The position numbers were made by a program, and so were the translations under genes. The notes below the pieces were generated by a model. The model was given only the letters and a program-made list of their open reading frames with translations, had not been told where the DNA came from and searched no databases. A stretch of 60,000 nt of DNA from Antedon mediterranea (lineage: Eukaryota; Echinodermata; Crinoidea; Comatulida; Antedonidae): assembly GCF_964355755.1 (NCBI RefSeq), contig NC_092675.1, positions 4,438,312-4,498,311 of the forward strand, read 5' to 3'. Of this stretch, positions 1 to 13,700 are shown one piece after another. Within the stretch, counting starts at the first letter, position 1, and each line of letters begins with the position of its first letter.

Positions 1-529
1 TGTGTCAGACTCGTATAAAGGTTAGTTTTGTGAAAACTCACCCAATCAGTATCAACATTTTTGCAATTTGGGGTATAATATTTGCTATTCGGATCACAAC
101 GTATTTCACAGGCACTGATTGGCTGAGATGTGTCCTGTACCTATTGAAAATGCGGACTCAGTGTGACTAAACTAACTTGTTCACTCAACCGCATCACCGT
201 TTTCAACTAATCATGTGAGGTATATAATGAATATAGCATACGTATCTCAATTAAATAGTTCTTGGGAATTTGGCCCATTTTGGCGGCCAATTAAATCTAG
301 GTAATTTATTCACACATTTAAACCTGTTATTTCCTTGTAGCACCAAAGCCCTCTGATTGTGGATACTTTTTAATTTGCGTTCTCATCATGCGATTGCATG
401 TCTGACTACAATTACAGGCGCATTATAAATGATTATATTGGAAAAGCAAAACTAACAAACACAAACAGTATATTGCTTGATTTATATCACTTTGCTATTA
501 AACAGACTAACTTGTAAATCTTTTAAAAT

Positions 530-880
530 CTTGTCTCTATACTCCTGAGAAGACATATAGCACCTGACTGGCTAAGTTCAGGAAGGGGACTTACTCTGGG
601 GACGAGTCTAGTTTGTTTATGGCATGCAATCTACTGTAAAAAAAATATTGTTTATAGTACAATTACACTTAACATTTTATTTAAATCAAGTTTTTTCATG
701 TCTTCTTAAGAAGGAACATAGCACGCGAGTTTTTTATGTCTTCTTAAGAAGGCACATAGCACGCGACTGACAAGGTTCAGGAAGGGAATTGGCTCTGGGG
801 ACAAGCCTAGTTTATGGTGTTGGTGACTTTTCACACCTGACTGAGTTTAGAAAGGGACTCGTTCTAGGGACAAGTGTAAA
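530..880 (+). repeat. Three diverged copies of an 80-base repeat
   Basis: Segments near 540-620, 690-815 and 830-875 share a pattern: an agaag block, cacatagcacgcgactg, ggttcaggaaggg, ctctggggacaagtctag. The middle copy has its first part doubled (ttttttatgtcttcttaagaagg twice in variant form). Probably an old interspersed repeat; family unknown. Confidence 0.5.
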
Positions 881-1104
881 AAGTAGTACAGTTACATATC
901 ATGAATAATTCCAGTCAAATATTTCCATATATTTCAGTTGTCTGTTTCATGCTTACCTGGATAAGCAGACAATATACCACAAACTACCATCATCATGTTT
1001 TCATATGTTTACTGTGTACTATATATTAAAATAGAACAGTTACTAGGACGGTAAAATGAGTAATGCTTACAAGAATACACAGCCTAAATAGTCACATAAT
1101 ACAG

Positions 1105-1190
1105 AGAGCAAAAGTTGTAGCTTGGTGGTTAGGATGCTAGGCTACCGATTCATGAGTCCTTGGTTTAAATTCTGTCAGATGTCATAATTT
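1105..1190 (+). repeat. tRNA-derived SINE fragment
   Basis: An A-box-like tagcttggtgg (1118-1128) and a B-box-like ggtttaaattc (1162-1172) stand at tRNA spacing, followed by a T-rich tail. The anticodon region does not fold into a good tRNA. It is related to the copy at 56195-56280 (minus), sharing tgtrgcttrgtggttakgatgctwggctwcc. Confidence 0.6.
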
Positions 1191-1439
1191 TTTTTCTTAT
1201 GACAACTTCATTTTATGTAGAGCATTAGGACAGTGAAGAAATATGCAATTGACAGTCTTTGGCAATGTTCCTAAATAAAATAGAAATGATATATAGTAGT
1301 AGTAGTAGTAGAAGCTGCCAAGCAATGCTTTCATTTTGTATAAAAAGTGGGAAACATTTAGTATGAACATGCTGTTATAGGGCGAGGCAATGATAACCAT
1401 GACAATGGATTAAAATCATGTAATCTAAATTCTTTCTAG

Positions 1440-1754
1440 GTTTGCTCTCCATCATGAGTGGGTCACAGTCTGAAGAAGGAGGGCCAAGTAATCGCAGCAT
1501 CCCACCAATACGAGTCCAAAGTGACACGCCATGTCCACCATCCAATGCTAACACACCAGTACCTAATACGCTTCTCAAACATGAGAATGTGGAAACGAAG
1601 AAGACGGCCGTAACAGCTGGCAATGTACAATTGCCAATCATTATGACGTATGGACATGTGTCCAACAATGGCCAACCGGCAGAGGCAACCGATCAACATA
1701 GGCTGAAGAAAGAGCATGGTGCAAACTCAAATTGTGCCGTCGTCGGAATTAAAG
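1440..1754 (+). CDS. GLIS3-like (GLIS1/3): GLIS exon 1 (first coding exon, N-terminus)
   Basis: Acceptor ttctttctag ends at 1439 and donor gtatag starts at 1755. The ATG at 1454 opens [10 protein letters not shown] and gives 100 residues plus one base (phase 1). An in-frame TAA at 1421 lies before the acceptor, so the Met at 1454 is the likely start and 1440-1453 would be 5' UTR. A good acceptor here implies an upstream, probably non-coding, exon that I could not find. The stretch [16 protein letters not shown] resembles, from memory, the conserved N-terminus of vertebrate GLIS3. If a coding exon lies upstream of the window, the protein would be longer. Confidence 0.85.
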
Positions 1755-4700
1755 GTATAGATTACATTTTTATCTCAAGTATAAATATAATATAAAGTAC
1801 TTTTTTAGAACAAAACAGTTTCTGTTTCTATTCAAGTCCTTTGAATTATGAAGAAACAACTTATTTTTGATATTATTTCATATTACAGTAAAAGCCAGAT
1901 GTATAGATATTATATGGACTTTTCAAACAAACTACTATAAATTTAGTGATGTAGAAATAGAGCTTCAGATTGGTTTAGATGCCAAATCATAAAGTAAAGT
2001 GTAAATGGGTCTTTAGTTTGAAGATCACTCAGATCATACTAGCAATGAGAAGGCTTGTTGGATGGGTCTTCTAATAATGTCTTCAGTGAGTGAAAATGAC
2101 TCTCTACACCCGGTGCTTTCTGCTTTTCACCATATAGATTTTGTTATTATTTTCAAAAGTGCATGTTGCTATTAATAGACAAAATACACTCTTTCAACAA
2201 CCTCTCATAAACCTCTATTAATCAATGCTCTTAAGAAAACCATCAATCAACCATTAAATCAATTAATCAAAATGTATATTATAATACAATTGTCTTTATG
2301 TTCAAAGTTCTGTACATGAGATATGTCCAAAGCAATTATTGAATTTTATAATACTAGGCAAACCGTCTCTATGGTGGTTCTTGAATGGGCACATTTTTAA
2401 TACTGCAATTAATAACAATTGATTATTTTTGGAATAAAAAGGTTGATTTTCAACATATGTTACTCAAATTTTAAAACTTCATTAAACTATTATACAAAGA
2501 AATGTTTTGTTGCTTATCTGGCCCATGTCCAATTAAATGACTTTATTGCTTGCTTTTACATAAGTCTAAAAGTTTTTAAGATAATACTTTTTGCGCCACG
2601 CCTTCAGGCAGTTATATTTAAGAGAACAGAATCATAAGGAAACTGTATCACACACGAAGCTATATTACTACGATTGCAGTGGCGGATCTAGGATCTGACG
2701 AGGGGGGATGGCCCCGAGGCTCCGAAAATTTTTGAATAAATAGATGCTTACACACTGTTTAATAGGCTAGAGAAACTGTTTCCATCACACTTAATAACAA
2801 TAATGTAAATTTAAATACATCATTCCTAAATACTGTACGGATCTTTTTCGACGAACTAATAATAAACTTTGATCGAAAAACCTTCAAACAAAATGAACAT
2901 TTGGTAATGCGGTACTCCGAAAATGCCTCGATAGAGTGCATGTGTTGTGTACCATGTTTTGGTGGTCTGTTAACCTCAGAGATATATACCCTACAGCCGG
3001 GTGAATAACTCAATGTAATTTGGTATACAATGATCGCAGTAATCGCCGTGTCTATAACACAAATCAAAAAACGCCAAATACGCCACATACTTTTTTCGGC
3101 CGTCCCGTGTACATTTTATGTTTATTTTATGCCTATAAAATAATAAAAGAACACCATGTTTCTCGTTTATTTTTATCGTTTATACTGCATACCATAATAT
3201 TATACAAAAAACTTTCATGCGCGAGAAAAAAGTTCCCGATATTACGCTCCACTCAGGGGTGTAAATATACCACGCTAACGCTTGTGCACACACGGACCAG
3301 GGCGGCGGAAATTAACTGCAATGGAAAATGGTGTATTTTAGAGAGTGATGACGTCAGCATTCACACGAGGAGCGAGCTTGACAACGTGACGCTGGTAGTT
3401 TTAGGAGTGCGTGTGTTTTGAAAATGGGTATTTTCCGAAGATTGTAAATCATGTTTTCTTTTTAAACTCTTGAATTCATAATAGTAATTGAACTCTTAGC
3501 TCTTTCACTGTGTAGGCCTATTTACACACAACTATTAATGCTAACCCTAGCTCTAGTAGGGCCTAGCTAGGCCTACTCTTCTTATTTAAAAGATTAATCC
3601 ACGTCTAGCGACGGTCAATCGCGATTAGGTTGCATCTTTTTTTCTTTTTTTTTGAGAATTAAGGGGGGTGGCTAGCCACCCTATTCACCCCCCCTAGATC
3701 CGCCACTGGATTGACAGTTTTGAGAATTTGTAACTCGACCAATTTATAGGTCCATGCTGCTCGACCCATAGCACGTCTGGGAAAAGAGTTTATCAGGGCT
3801 CATGGTTTAAACATTTTGGATTCTCGCCCTTTGATTAGTTGACGTGAATAAACACACTGCAGAAACATTTTCTCAATTATTACATCAAAAAGTCGAGCAG
3901 AATAAAGAAATCTACATACTATTTTCTTTGGATTAACTGCAACATTGGCCTCTTAGCTTTTCAAGAGGAGAGAACGTTCAATATAAAAGTCATTAAATAA
4001 AAGTCTCTTCAATCCATGACCCCTGTAGGCCAACTGTGGATAACCATAAATACGAATATTGTACAGTATTTTTATGCAAAATCAAAGAAGGGACAAACAG
4101 AAAATAAAGGCATGTCATCCAATCTTGTTGTACAGACAGAATCTAATGATCGTTCATACTATATAATAGGTCAAGTGAATAAAATATTATATTGACAGTT
4201 CAGTACTCAATTATTGAATACAAGTGACCATGCGCTTGATAACGACCACATGGCTAGATAAAACAATGATTTCTAATATTGATATTATATAATATGGGAT
4301 ATTGGTAAAAATTGAGGTTCAGTTGTTTTAAATACAATTATCTTTATGCTCTGACAAGTTCTTATAATTGAGATTATAGATTAGGTTGTAGCAATTGGCA
4401 CGTAACACTAAATACTATATACAGAACCTTTGATCTAAACATATTGAGCAACAACGTACAAATCAAACTAACAAGGACTGTCCATTATATCATTCCTTAA
4501 AATTTATTTGATGCTAGTTGTAATATATTATTACTAGAAAGTACACTCATTTTGCTCGGTCACCCTCTAGTTAACTTGAACCGCACATTTGTGAAGAGCG
4601 TTCTGGCCAAAAATTTAGTAGACCATGTAATGGAGAAGCAATATCTTCCTTAATTAAAAAAATACCCATTATTAAGCCCTTCATTTACTATTTTAGACAA

Positions 4701-7700
4701 CCGCCCCCCCCCCCTTTTTTTTTTCTAAAATACTGAATCTCATGACATTTAATTACCCAACATATCTACAGTACAGAATTGAACGATTGAATCTAATAAT
4801 AAGAAATTAAACGTTACTTCCTTTTCTTACTCTTTATCTGGTAAGATTCTGATTTTGTTTCTCAAACATTTAATTATCAGTCTCTTCTCGTCACATTAAG
4901 AATAAACTTGATGATCTTCCGTATCCAACGGCGATGAGGAAGTTGATTAACATTCAATAAAGTAGAAAATAATCATATATTAGAACCACCTGCCTTGTTA
5001 GATATTTATTCTTCAGTTTATAATATTTTTGTAATGGTACAGTACCTATAAAGAGTGTGGGTGTTACTGCTACTTTTTACATAATGCTCTGTCTACACTA
5101 TCGTGTATCCAACTTTATGTAACAAGTAATTGTGATGTGCTATATATGGTTCACGATGATGTCATATCACTACTATTTGGGTACATCACAATTTTTCTCA
5201 AACTAGTTTGGTAGTGTAAACAGAGCTTTACTAACACTTGAATCTAGAACTTTGAAGCCGTATTAAATTTTTTTAAATACATTTTTTACATAAAGCTCAG
5301 TCTAGACTATCAAACTTTATTTGACAAGAAATGATGTGCCCATATATGGACACAATGATGTCATATCACTACCATATTTGGGCACATCACACTTTTTGTC
5401 AAACTAGTTTGGTAGTGTAAACAGAGCTTTAATAACACTTGAACCTAGAACTTTGAAACGATATTAAATGTAAATTTAACCCAGATCTTAGAGAAAGCAT
5501 GCGTTAAAATACTACGATGGACATGCAGTTTAGAAAGATCTTTGTATAGTTGTTGACCAGATCCCTGAAACCATGGAGGAAAAGGCTAAAACAAAGGCAA
5601 TATGTTATTCACCACACAACCACATTATTTCTCATAAATAGCCCAGAAATTCCCACCTTGAGTAGAAGTCTTTATCATCCCTGTTCACACTGCATTTGTT
5701 GGCAGCAATGTAGTCTGTGACATTCTTGCTCATTATTAAAAATCAGGTTAATTTTCTGGTCTATTAAAGATACAAAATAGTGTACAGCAGTATCTTGTCT
5801 TGGCCTTCGTCTTGCTGAACAAATACCAGATAGCAAGTGTCAATAGTTTTGGGTGAATTTGATAGATATTAATCATGCAAGTATTTAATACTAATGTCTT
5901 TATGCCGCAAGTTATGATAACACTATCATCAGGGGAGGGGAGAGAGCGCTTGGATTTAGTTATTAAAGGACAAGGTACTTTGACCCTTAGTCTTTATACT
6001 TGTCCATGAGTTTTGGCATATACCTTATATTATTCTATACAAATAAAGAAATAAATTACTTTTCTAATAATTGCTTATATATTTTTTACATAATCATGAA
6101 TTATTTTGTTATCACCTTTTTTTTTATCAAAACTTTTCACACATCCAAACCTAAAGTTCTGTCTACACTATCAAACTAGTTTGACAAAAAAGTGTGATGT
6201 GCCCATATACGGTAGTGATATGCCCACATATGGTAGTGATTAGTCTGGGTTCCAGACAGAGTTTTGTCCTAATATTAGTAAAAAATTTAATGTTTTGGCA
6301 CATATGGCGTTTCATATGTATATTACTTGATTTTGGATAGTCGGTTTGGGGAAACACGTACAAGTCGCGTGGTTTGACACCAAGAATTCTTGGTGCATAC
6401 GATTATCCAGTTGACTAGTTTCAGCCACATTGGCTACTCACTCGTACGCTGTTTTAATATTCATATTTTAGAATTTCAAAGATTCAATGCAACAACTAAA
6501 GATAATGCGCATGCGCTATGTTACGTTTAGACAATATGTACTTGGGTACATTGATGAACGTTTCTGAAGGCTAGAAATGATTTGATATGCCTAGTGGTCT
6601 GGTAAACATTTGATGGGATTTTTTCCAAGAACATGAAAACTCGTCTTGATATGATAGGTTAGCTTCGCACGACCTCCAAAAGCAAATCTTTGTAGAACTA
6701 GAAAATCCTTCGTTGTAAATAGCATTCATATTTTTAATTCTAATGTAAGTTGTTAATGCAATTTTTAATAGTTTCACATTTTTAACAGTATTTTTAACTT
6801 TTTATCTTGTATTTTTAATCTGTTATAATACTGCTGCACGTTTTTAAATTGTTGCAATATTGTTGTTTTAATCTACCAAGCAAAGTGAATTTCCATTTTT
6901 ATGGACAAATAAAATTTCTTGAATCTTGAATCTTGAATCTTGAATCTTCTCTGCAAATCAAACATTGAATGGATCATTTATTATGCGGAGATAATTTGAT
7001 TTAATTGCCACCCAGCCCAGACCCTGTCCCTGTGTGGTAGTGTGTAGCTCTGTTGTCTGCCGGTGGTGGTATGTACCTTATTGGCGTTTTATTTGGCAAG
7101 TCATACGTACAGGTTGAGTAGGACCTACGAAGGAGGCCTAGGCCAAGGACTAAACAATTAATAAACAAAACAACTTGGCAACACGATTTTATATTTCAAC
7201 AGTTGTTCAGTCTCGATCGTACATTCAGCACTGTACGTACTCGATATTTTTCATTTTGAAACAAAATGATCATTGGTTGATTCGAAATCCATATTTACAT
7301 TCCGCCTGCCCCATATAGCCAAAAACGGTATGATAACCTACGTCATTCATATCTTTCTCATTATACCATTTATATATTACATATATATATCAAAATCAAT
7401 ATTGTATGTCTACTAAAAATTGAAAAACTGACAATTTAAATTGATGAATTTAGTTTTGATTTACCCTCAAGGGCATGTTCTATTTTATAATACTCTGAAT
7501 AGGATAGCAATAGATGGCTAATATGCAAAAATTACTATAACAATATATCATACATTCTCTAATTAGCATTATTTTTTGAAGTACGCATTATTGTCAATAC
7601 GTGTTTTTAGTAATATTTATTTTTTATTATGTTTTGATGATAAATTATCTTGACTCAGATTTATTACCAACATTGTCATTTAACAAAATAATTGAAAACA

Positions 7701-10700
7701 TGAAAGTTGATGTTGTCAATTATGAGAATAAATTGGTTGATTGATAGATAGACAGTAACAATATGGTAAGTCTGTGTACTTTATACCAGATGTATATGTT
7801 TCCATAAGATTTTTTGTTGAATTTTTTATATATATATATATAAACTAAACACTAAAAATAAGATAGATCCACTCAGAATAAAAACAGGATGCATACTCAT
7901 AGCTGAAACCCTGATGTTGTTTGGAATTGGGAGGAGGGAGGAGGGGGTGGTGGGTTGAGTAGGGGTGGTGGGTTGAGTAGGGGTGGAAAATACCCATGGA
8001 CTAGTAAATTATATAGGTAAACTAGCACATTTATAAAAGAAATAAAACCTTATACAGAAAATAGAAGAAAGGTATGTATGTGCATTTGTAGATTTATTAT
8101 TTATGTTAGGCTACTAAAGATCATGCATGTATGTATACTTTATACTAAGACTCAATGGTGAGTTAAATCTTAATAACCCGACTAGTCAATTATTAAGAAA
8201 TATAAATTAAATAGAACACATGTATAAGAAGTGTGCATTGTATAATTGGGGGATTTCTTTTATTTTAGGTTACCTTTAACATTAACGATTATTCTGGTAT
8301 TCTTTCATATTCTTAATTTCTTTGTCCACTGTATTGATCCCATTTTCCTTCTGGAGGAAGCGAACCAAACTGTTGTCATAGCAACATCAATGCAGTACAG
8401 TGGTGTAGCACAGCTTGTACACTATAGCATACACTCTGGCATTTCCTAAAATTCTTAGCATATAATATTTAATTAGGTAACATCATTTGGGTGGGGGGGG
8501 GGGGAAATAATTATAATTTAAACCAAGTCACATTTAATTATGTCGTGTGTAAGAAGGTTGTACTGTATCTTTATTTTTGTTATGTTTTAGTCTATTTCGT
8601 GCCTAGCTTACCTGGATAAACTGACAATAGCCCATGCTCTCCAGAGGGAGGACTTAGAATTAGATACGAAAAGTTCATAGGATACTCTTGGACCATAATG
8701 GACTAGTCCGCAACCATAGGGACATTCCAACGTACCACCGTCATCATTTCTTTTCGTAACATGAAGACGTTACAACGTACAAAGATTAACATGATACATT
8801 CTATTCAGTGAATAGAAGTTCCTAGTACACACAGAAAGCGAAAGCTCTACTTAAGTTTAATTGAGTGTAGCCCACGTCGTGTCATCTCTAGTGAGAACAA
8901 TTTTTATTGTGTTGTAATTATTATGAACAAAATTTCCTACCTCATTTAGGAAATGCAAAATTGGCATGCCATGCTCAAATGTATTTATTAATATATGTTA
9001 CACAATTTTACCATTTCCTGATTTAGTACTTCAATTTATGTATAGGCCTATATGCGCTACACACTCTATAGGAATGAACTAAAATTGTCTATTTTCAATA
9101 TTTATCATTTTATCAGATACTGCATTATCACATCACATGCTAAAAATTTACAAAACTCTTCAGGTAACTAAAATATATTTTATTAAGGCAATCTTATCCC
9201 TTTAAATTGTAATGCTTCTGCCTCTCCCATTCCAAATCTTTTTACAACATAGCCACCTCACTGTTAGCTTTTTTCTTGGCACCTATTAGTATTATTCATG
9301 TATCCTTGAACATTACACTATCTTTAATAAGGTTGGAAGCAACTCATGTTGAAAATGTAGGTCACTGTTAGAAATAATTAGAACCAAATGTTACTTTCAG
9401 AATAATTATAATGATTTTTATCTTCCATATCCAATGTTTTGTTTCATTAGCTTTCACATTGTGGTCCTAATATTTCCCCGATGTTTACCCAAAGTTAGTT
9501 CCAAAAATTCAATTACAAAGTCCACGTTTTCTGACAATCATTCTAGATCCACTGACGTCATAAAATGTTTATCGAGGCCAAGGATTGTTGTAAGAATGTT
9601 GAGCTGTTTTCGTTTTTTTTTTGCCTGTTGCTGTTACCTTTCTACAACAGGTGATTTTGTAAAAGTCATATCAACCTTAAATGACCTAACTTAGACTTAT
9701 GTCTGCCATTTTTACGCTAAATAACAGCCAGATGTTTTTCAGTAGTCTCGTCTCTTGGGACTTTGTTGAGATTCCTTGGGATCAGGCACGAGACACAAAA
9801 TTGCTCAGTTTACTACTCATGCAGTCCTGATTGACATTTATTTTTATTAACTGTAGTATGTAGTAAATAATTGTAGTGTACTATTAATTATGTTGGAAGT
9901 TCATTATGCATTATTAGTGGTTCTGTAGAAAAGTGGTTTCAATCTTGTTTAGGTTCAAATCCTGTCACCATCTTATTACTGTTATTTTTCACTTGACCAA
10001 AAACAGTTCCACCACACAGTATGATATATATTGTACTTATAAGCCAGGTACATTTCTCCCTCTCTAGATTAATAATGACATTTTTGCTACTACATGCTAG
10101 CATTAAAACACATAAGGTGATTTTATTTTGTAATTATACATTGATGAGATGGTACTGTATATTACAGTTTGTACTTTCGAATTCGCTATAATAAGGATTT
10201 AAAATTGAATTGCTTGCTTTTGTCCTATCGTCTTTTTTGTCTCGCAAACCAGTAGTTTTTGCTTCCTTAGAAATGGTATTGATTATTGTCAACAACGTTA
10301 TGAAATAATAACTTGTTTCATATTAACTTGATTCATTTGATGGTAGACATACAGTCATTTTAGTTGTTTAGTTGTTTCCAAATAGACTTATATGATATTG
10401 AGAACGCAACATTTACTGTATGCATCAAATGAATGATAAATGTTAGCATACCAGTATATACAGTAGTTTCTTATATATCTAAATATTTTAATTAGTCTCA
10501 ATTATGATGATTTGATGCTAAATGCAGTTCTTTTTAATGCAAATTTACTGAGAAAAAGACAATATGTAGACGCTACACAGTAGATCTTTGATACAAAAGA
10601 AATAAGCAAAACATTTAAATCTTAATTATCTTTCTGCAATTTTAATTAATAACGTAATTCTTATTCTCTATGTTTTATAAATCAAAAATTAATATGTAGT

Positions 10701-13700
10701 ATAGTATAAATGTAGACCTTGTACACCAGCAGCGAACAGTAATTAATATACAGTAGTATATGTGACTGTGGAACTACAGAGTTATGCACTTGTCAATTGT
10801 ATGACCCACTATACGACCCCCGGGAGGGGTGCGTCAAAAAACCTAGATGGTACGTCACATCAATGAACAAGGTGTGTCAATGTCCGTCACTTTACCACCC
10901 ACCATATCATAAACAACATGGTCACAGTGCGTCAAAATGGGTGCGTCATGGTCACCTAAAAGTAAGTCACATTTTTTACGCATGGGTGCGTCATGGTATT
11001 CAAAGGTCGACGCACATCGGACAAATGACGCACCTCTCCCGGGGGTCGTATAGTGGGTCATACAATTGACAAGTGCATTATACTTCCGTACAAATCCGTA
11101 GGACTGAACCAGGAAAAAGATTAGAGGAAGCCACTTCCTACGGCACTAACCTTTCGTTCGTTACGACAGCTCAAGGTACAAGATTATTGTACGGTACTTA
11201 CGATACGAAAGTCATGCATCGACGATATGGACCTACAACCAATCAAACTTACTCTTGCATACCAGCATTAGTTAATCATGTCTGAACACTTACGATGCTA
11301 ATTACGACCTTGCTTACAATACAAAAGCATAACTTCATGCATCTGAACATACCCACTGTCTTCTGTCTTTAAAGCAAACAGCTGACATTTCTGTATTAAT
11401 TTATCTACAATTGTTTGGGTAAATCCCCTATTGAGTGCAAAGTACAATATTCTACTATTTACCAGTGACATATGCAAGAACATATTTTTACTTTTAACAA
11501 CTTTTAAATCAATATAATTATTAACTAGGGAAACATTGTTTTTACGAGAAAATTTAACTGATTCGAAATTCAAACTTATAAAAATGGAAAATGTGATTGT
11601 GTACACATGTGTCACATATCGGTACCGAAGTGTCTGGAAAGAATTTTATCAATAACTAATTAAATTTAAATTGTAACAGAAACTGTATTCTATTTAGTAT
11701 TTCATTTCCTATGGGAGATGTATGGTGAACCTTTTGTTGTATATTTATATTAATTATTCCTTTTATTTGTCACCATAATCCTTATTTCCTCAGCAATGTT
11801 AAAGCAGGTGATAGTATGCATTGCCTTGCTCGTTTTAAAGTTCAATTCTATCAACCTGTAAACATCTGATTATATAGTCATTATTTTGGAATTAAACGCA
11901 CTACCCTTTGAAAAACAAATATCTATCATAGTTTGTTAATTTAAAAAAGTATAAGTGTTCCAATTCATACCTCTATATATTGTATTTTTCATTTGAGACT
12001 ATTTTCAAATATTGTTGTACTATTGTACTATTACTGGATCATAAGAGCCGTAGCTCAACCATGATGTGCTCTTACATTACAAGGAGTTTTTTTTTGTTTT
12101 ATATTCACCAATGTTTCTAATTGCTGTTGATATGAAATATTTTCTATAAAATAGCAATGAGTATTAAACTTGGTGTTTTTTGCACACCAGTCACGTTTTA
12201 TCATCATCAAAGTAAACCCTGAGGCTTGAATTCTAAACTTAACCATTATTCACCCTTTGTAGGTTGCTATTCCTGACCTGTATTGTACAATATTTAAATG
12301 AATGAGCTATATAATTATTATTAAATGACGTTTTTACGGTTTTAACATTACATTTATTTTTATACATATCAATTCACATTTTCTGAATTTTATTTTTCAA
12401 TTAAAAAGCAATAATTTTATAATTGTTGAATGAAGTAAATTATATTTAATTGGTGTCATTAAATTTGTTTTATGTATTTTTTATATTGACATGCCATGTC
12501 ACATCTTCTATCTGTAGTTAGCCTCTGTATGAGGCACAATATACTTGCTATTTAACAAAAGTTTCAGATGTTCTGATGAAACAACAACAAAAGTTTTTGC
12601 TTGTAATGGTTTTCATTTTTGTAGTTGTCGGTATCGGTTAATAAATTTCAATATTCCATTTACTATTTTTTTTTTTCATTTTCTATTTCGGTAAAAAGAA
12701 TACAGAGTACAACATTCTTCATAGCTCAAGAACAAATTACAAGTGTCTACATTATTATAAATATATAAAAAAAAATATATATATATATAAACCGACGCCA
12801 CATGGTCACATGGTTAATACAATAACTTCATCCATATACCATGTAGATTGGATGATGGAAGAGCAAAATTATAAATGCATTTAGTGACCATTGCCTGTCT
12901 ACAGTAATAGTAATTTTTGCTACGTTTCTTAAACGTGTGCATTGGCTGGAAACACATTGCCTCATGGTTCGACCAGGGTAATGTGATGTACGCTATTGCA
13001 TTACATGTACCAGTTGCTATTCTATACTTCCATACTCAGCCTAGAGAAGTTTCGCATCAGAATCAAAATGTACCTGCAAATAATCCTATTCTTACATCCC
13101 CGATCTGTATCATCTCTATCTATTACATGCTTTAAGGGTATGTTCAGACTCGCGGCGTAAAGGGTCTTTCACACCTGTTCCGGCACGGTTCCGGTCCGGC
13201 GAATCGAACATCAATGTTTTGTTTTCACGCGGCTACGCACATATCGATTGCCGCATAGCCGCGTGAAAACGAAACATTGATGTTCGATTCGCCGGACCGG
13301 AACCGTGCCGGAACAGGTGTGAAAGACCCTTTAAGGTAGTGTTATCTACGCAAGGTAATCCGTGCCGTTAAAAGCCAAGGTGTTCAGTCACAACGATCGA
13401 CATTCCAATGCCTTGCGTTTAAAACTGTATACATTCATGACAAAGCATGAAAGTTGACATAGTAAATGTTTTTTGTTATTTTTATTTATATAATGTTACC
13501 TTTAAATATACTGATTTGTTCTTTAATACTACTTGTAGAATTGAATTTTAATTCAAAATAATTTAATTTATTACACAGACAATTATTTAATTTATGAAAA
13601 TATCATATCACTGACGCCAACTTTACTGTTCTTTAAAATTGAAAACCTGAAAATACATTTGACATAGCTATTTCGCTGTCGTATACTAGGGTACACGTAT

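Larger units (their letters stand above)
1..1439. other. Upstream flank or 5' intron of the GLIS gene
   Basis: AT-rich DNA with no supportable coding sequence. It holds the 80-base repeats, one copy of the ttacctggata repeat (945-985) and a tRNA-derived SINE fragment. A tagtagtag run is at 1296-1310. Because exon 1 has an acceptor, at least the part next to 1439 should be intron. Confidence 0.5.

Noticed and set aside
572-731. Assignment as GLI, ZIC or GLIS2 (residue numbers of the predicted protein)
   Set aside because: All share five C2H2 fingers, but the first-finger spacing, the [14 protein letters not shown] linker and the fifth finger match GLIS1/3. The full gene position is 1454-43798.
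1105-1190. Functional tRNA gene
   Set aside because: Box-like motifs are present, but the stems do not pair well by eye and the unit is shared with another copy followed by a different tail: SINE-like, not a tRNA gene.
3020-3421. 133-residue frame inside the hAT-like element, a possible transposase piece
   Set aside because: No DDE or zinc-finger-BED-like motif is visible, and the element is too short to be autonomous; composition shows no coding bias.
7810-7845. TATA-like ttatatatatatata as a promoter
   Set aside because: An AT microsatellite inside an 18-kb intron with no exon following.
12917-13135. 72-residue frame ([18 protein letters not shown]...) as a possible gene or exon
   Set aside because: No recognised family, no good flanking splice pair in phase with GLIS, no ATG start, and it abuts a transposon.
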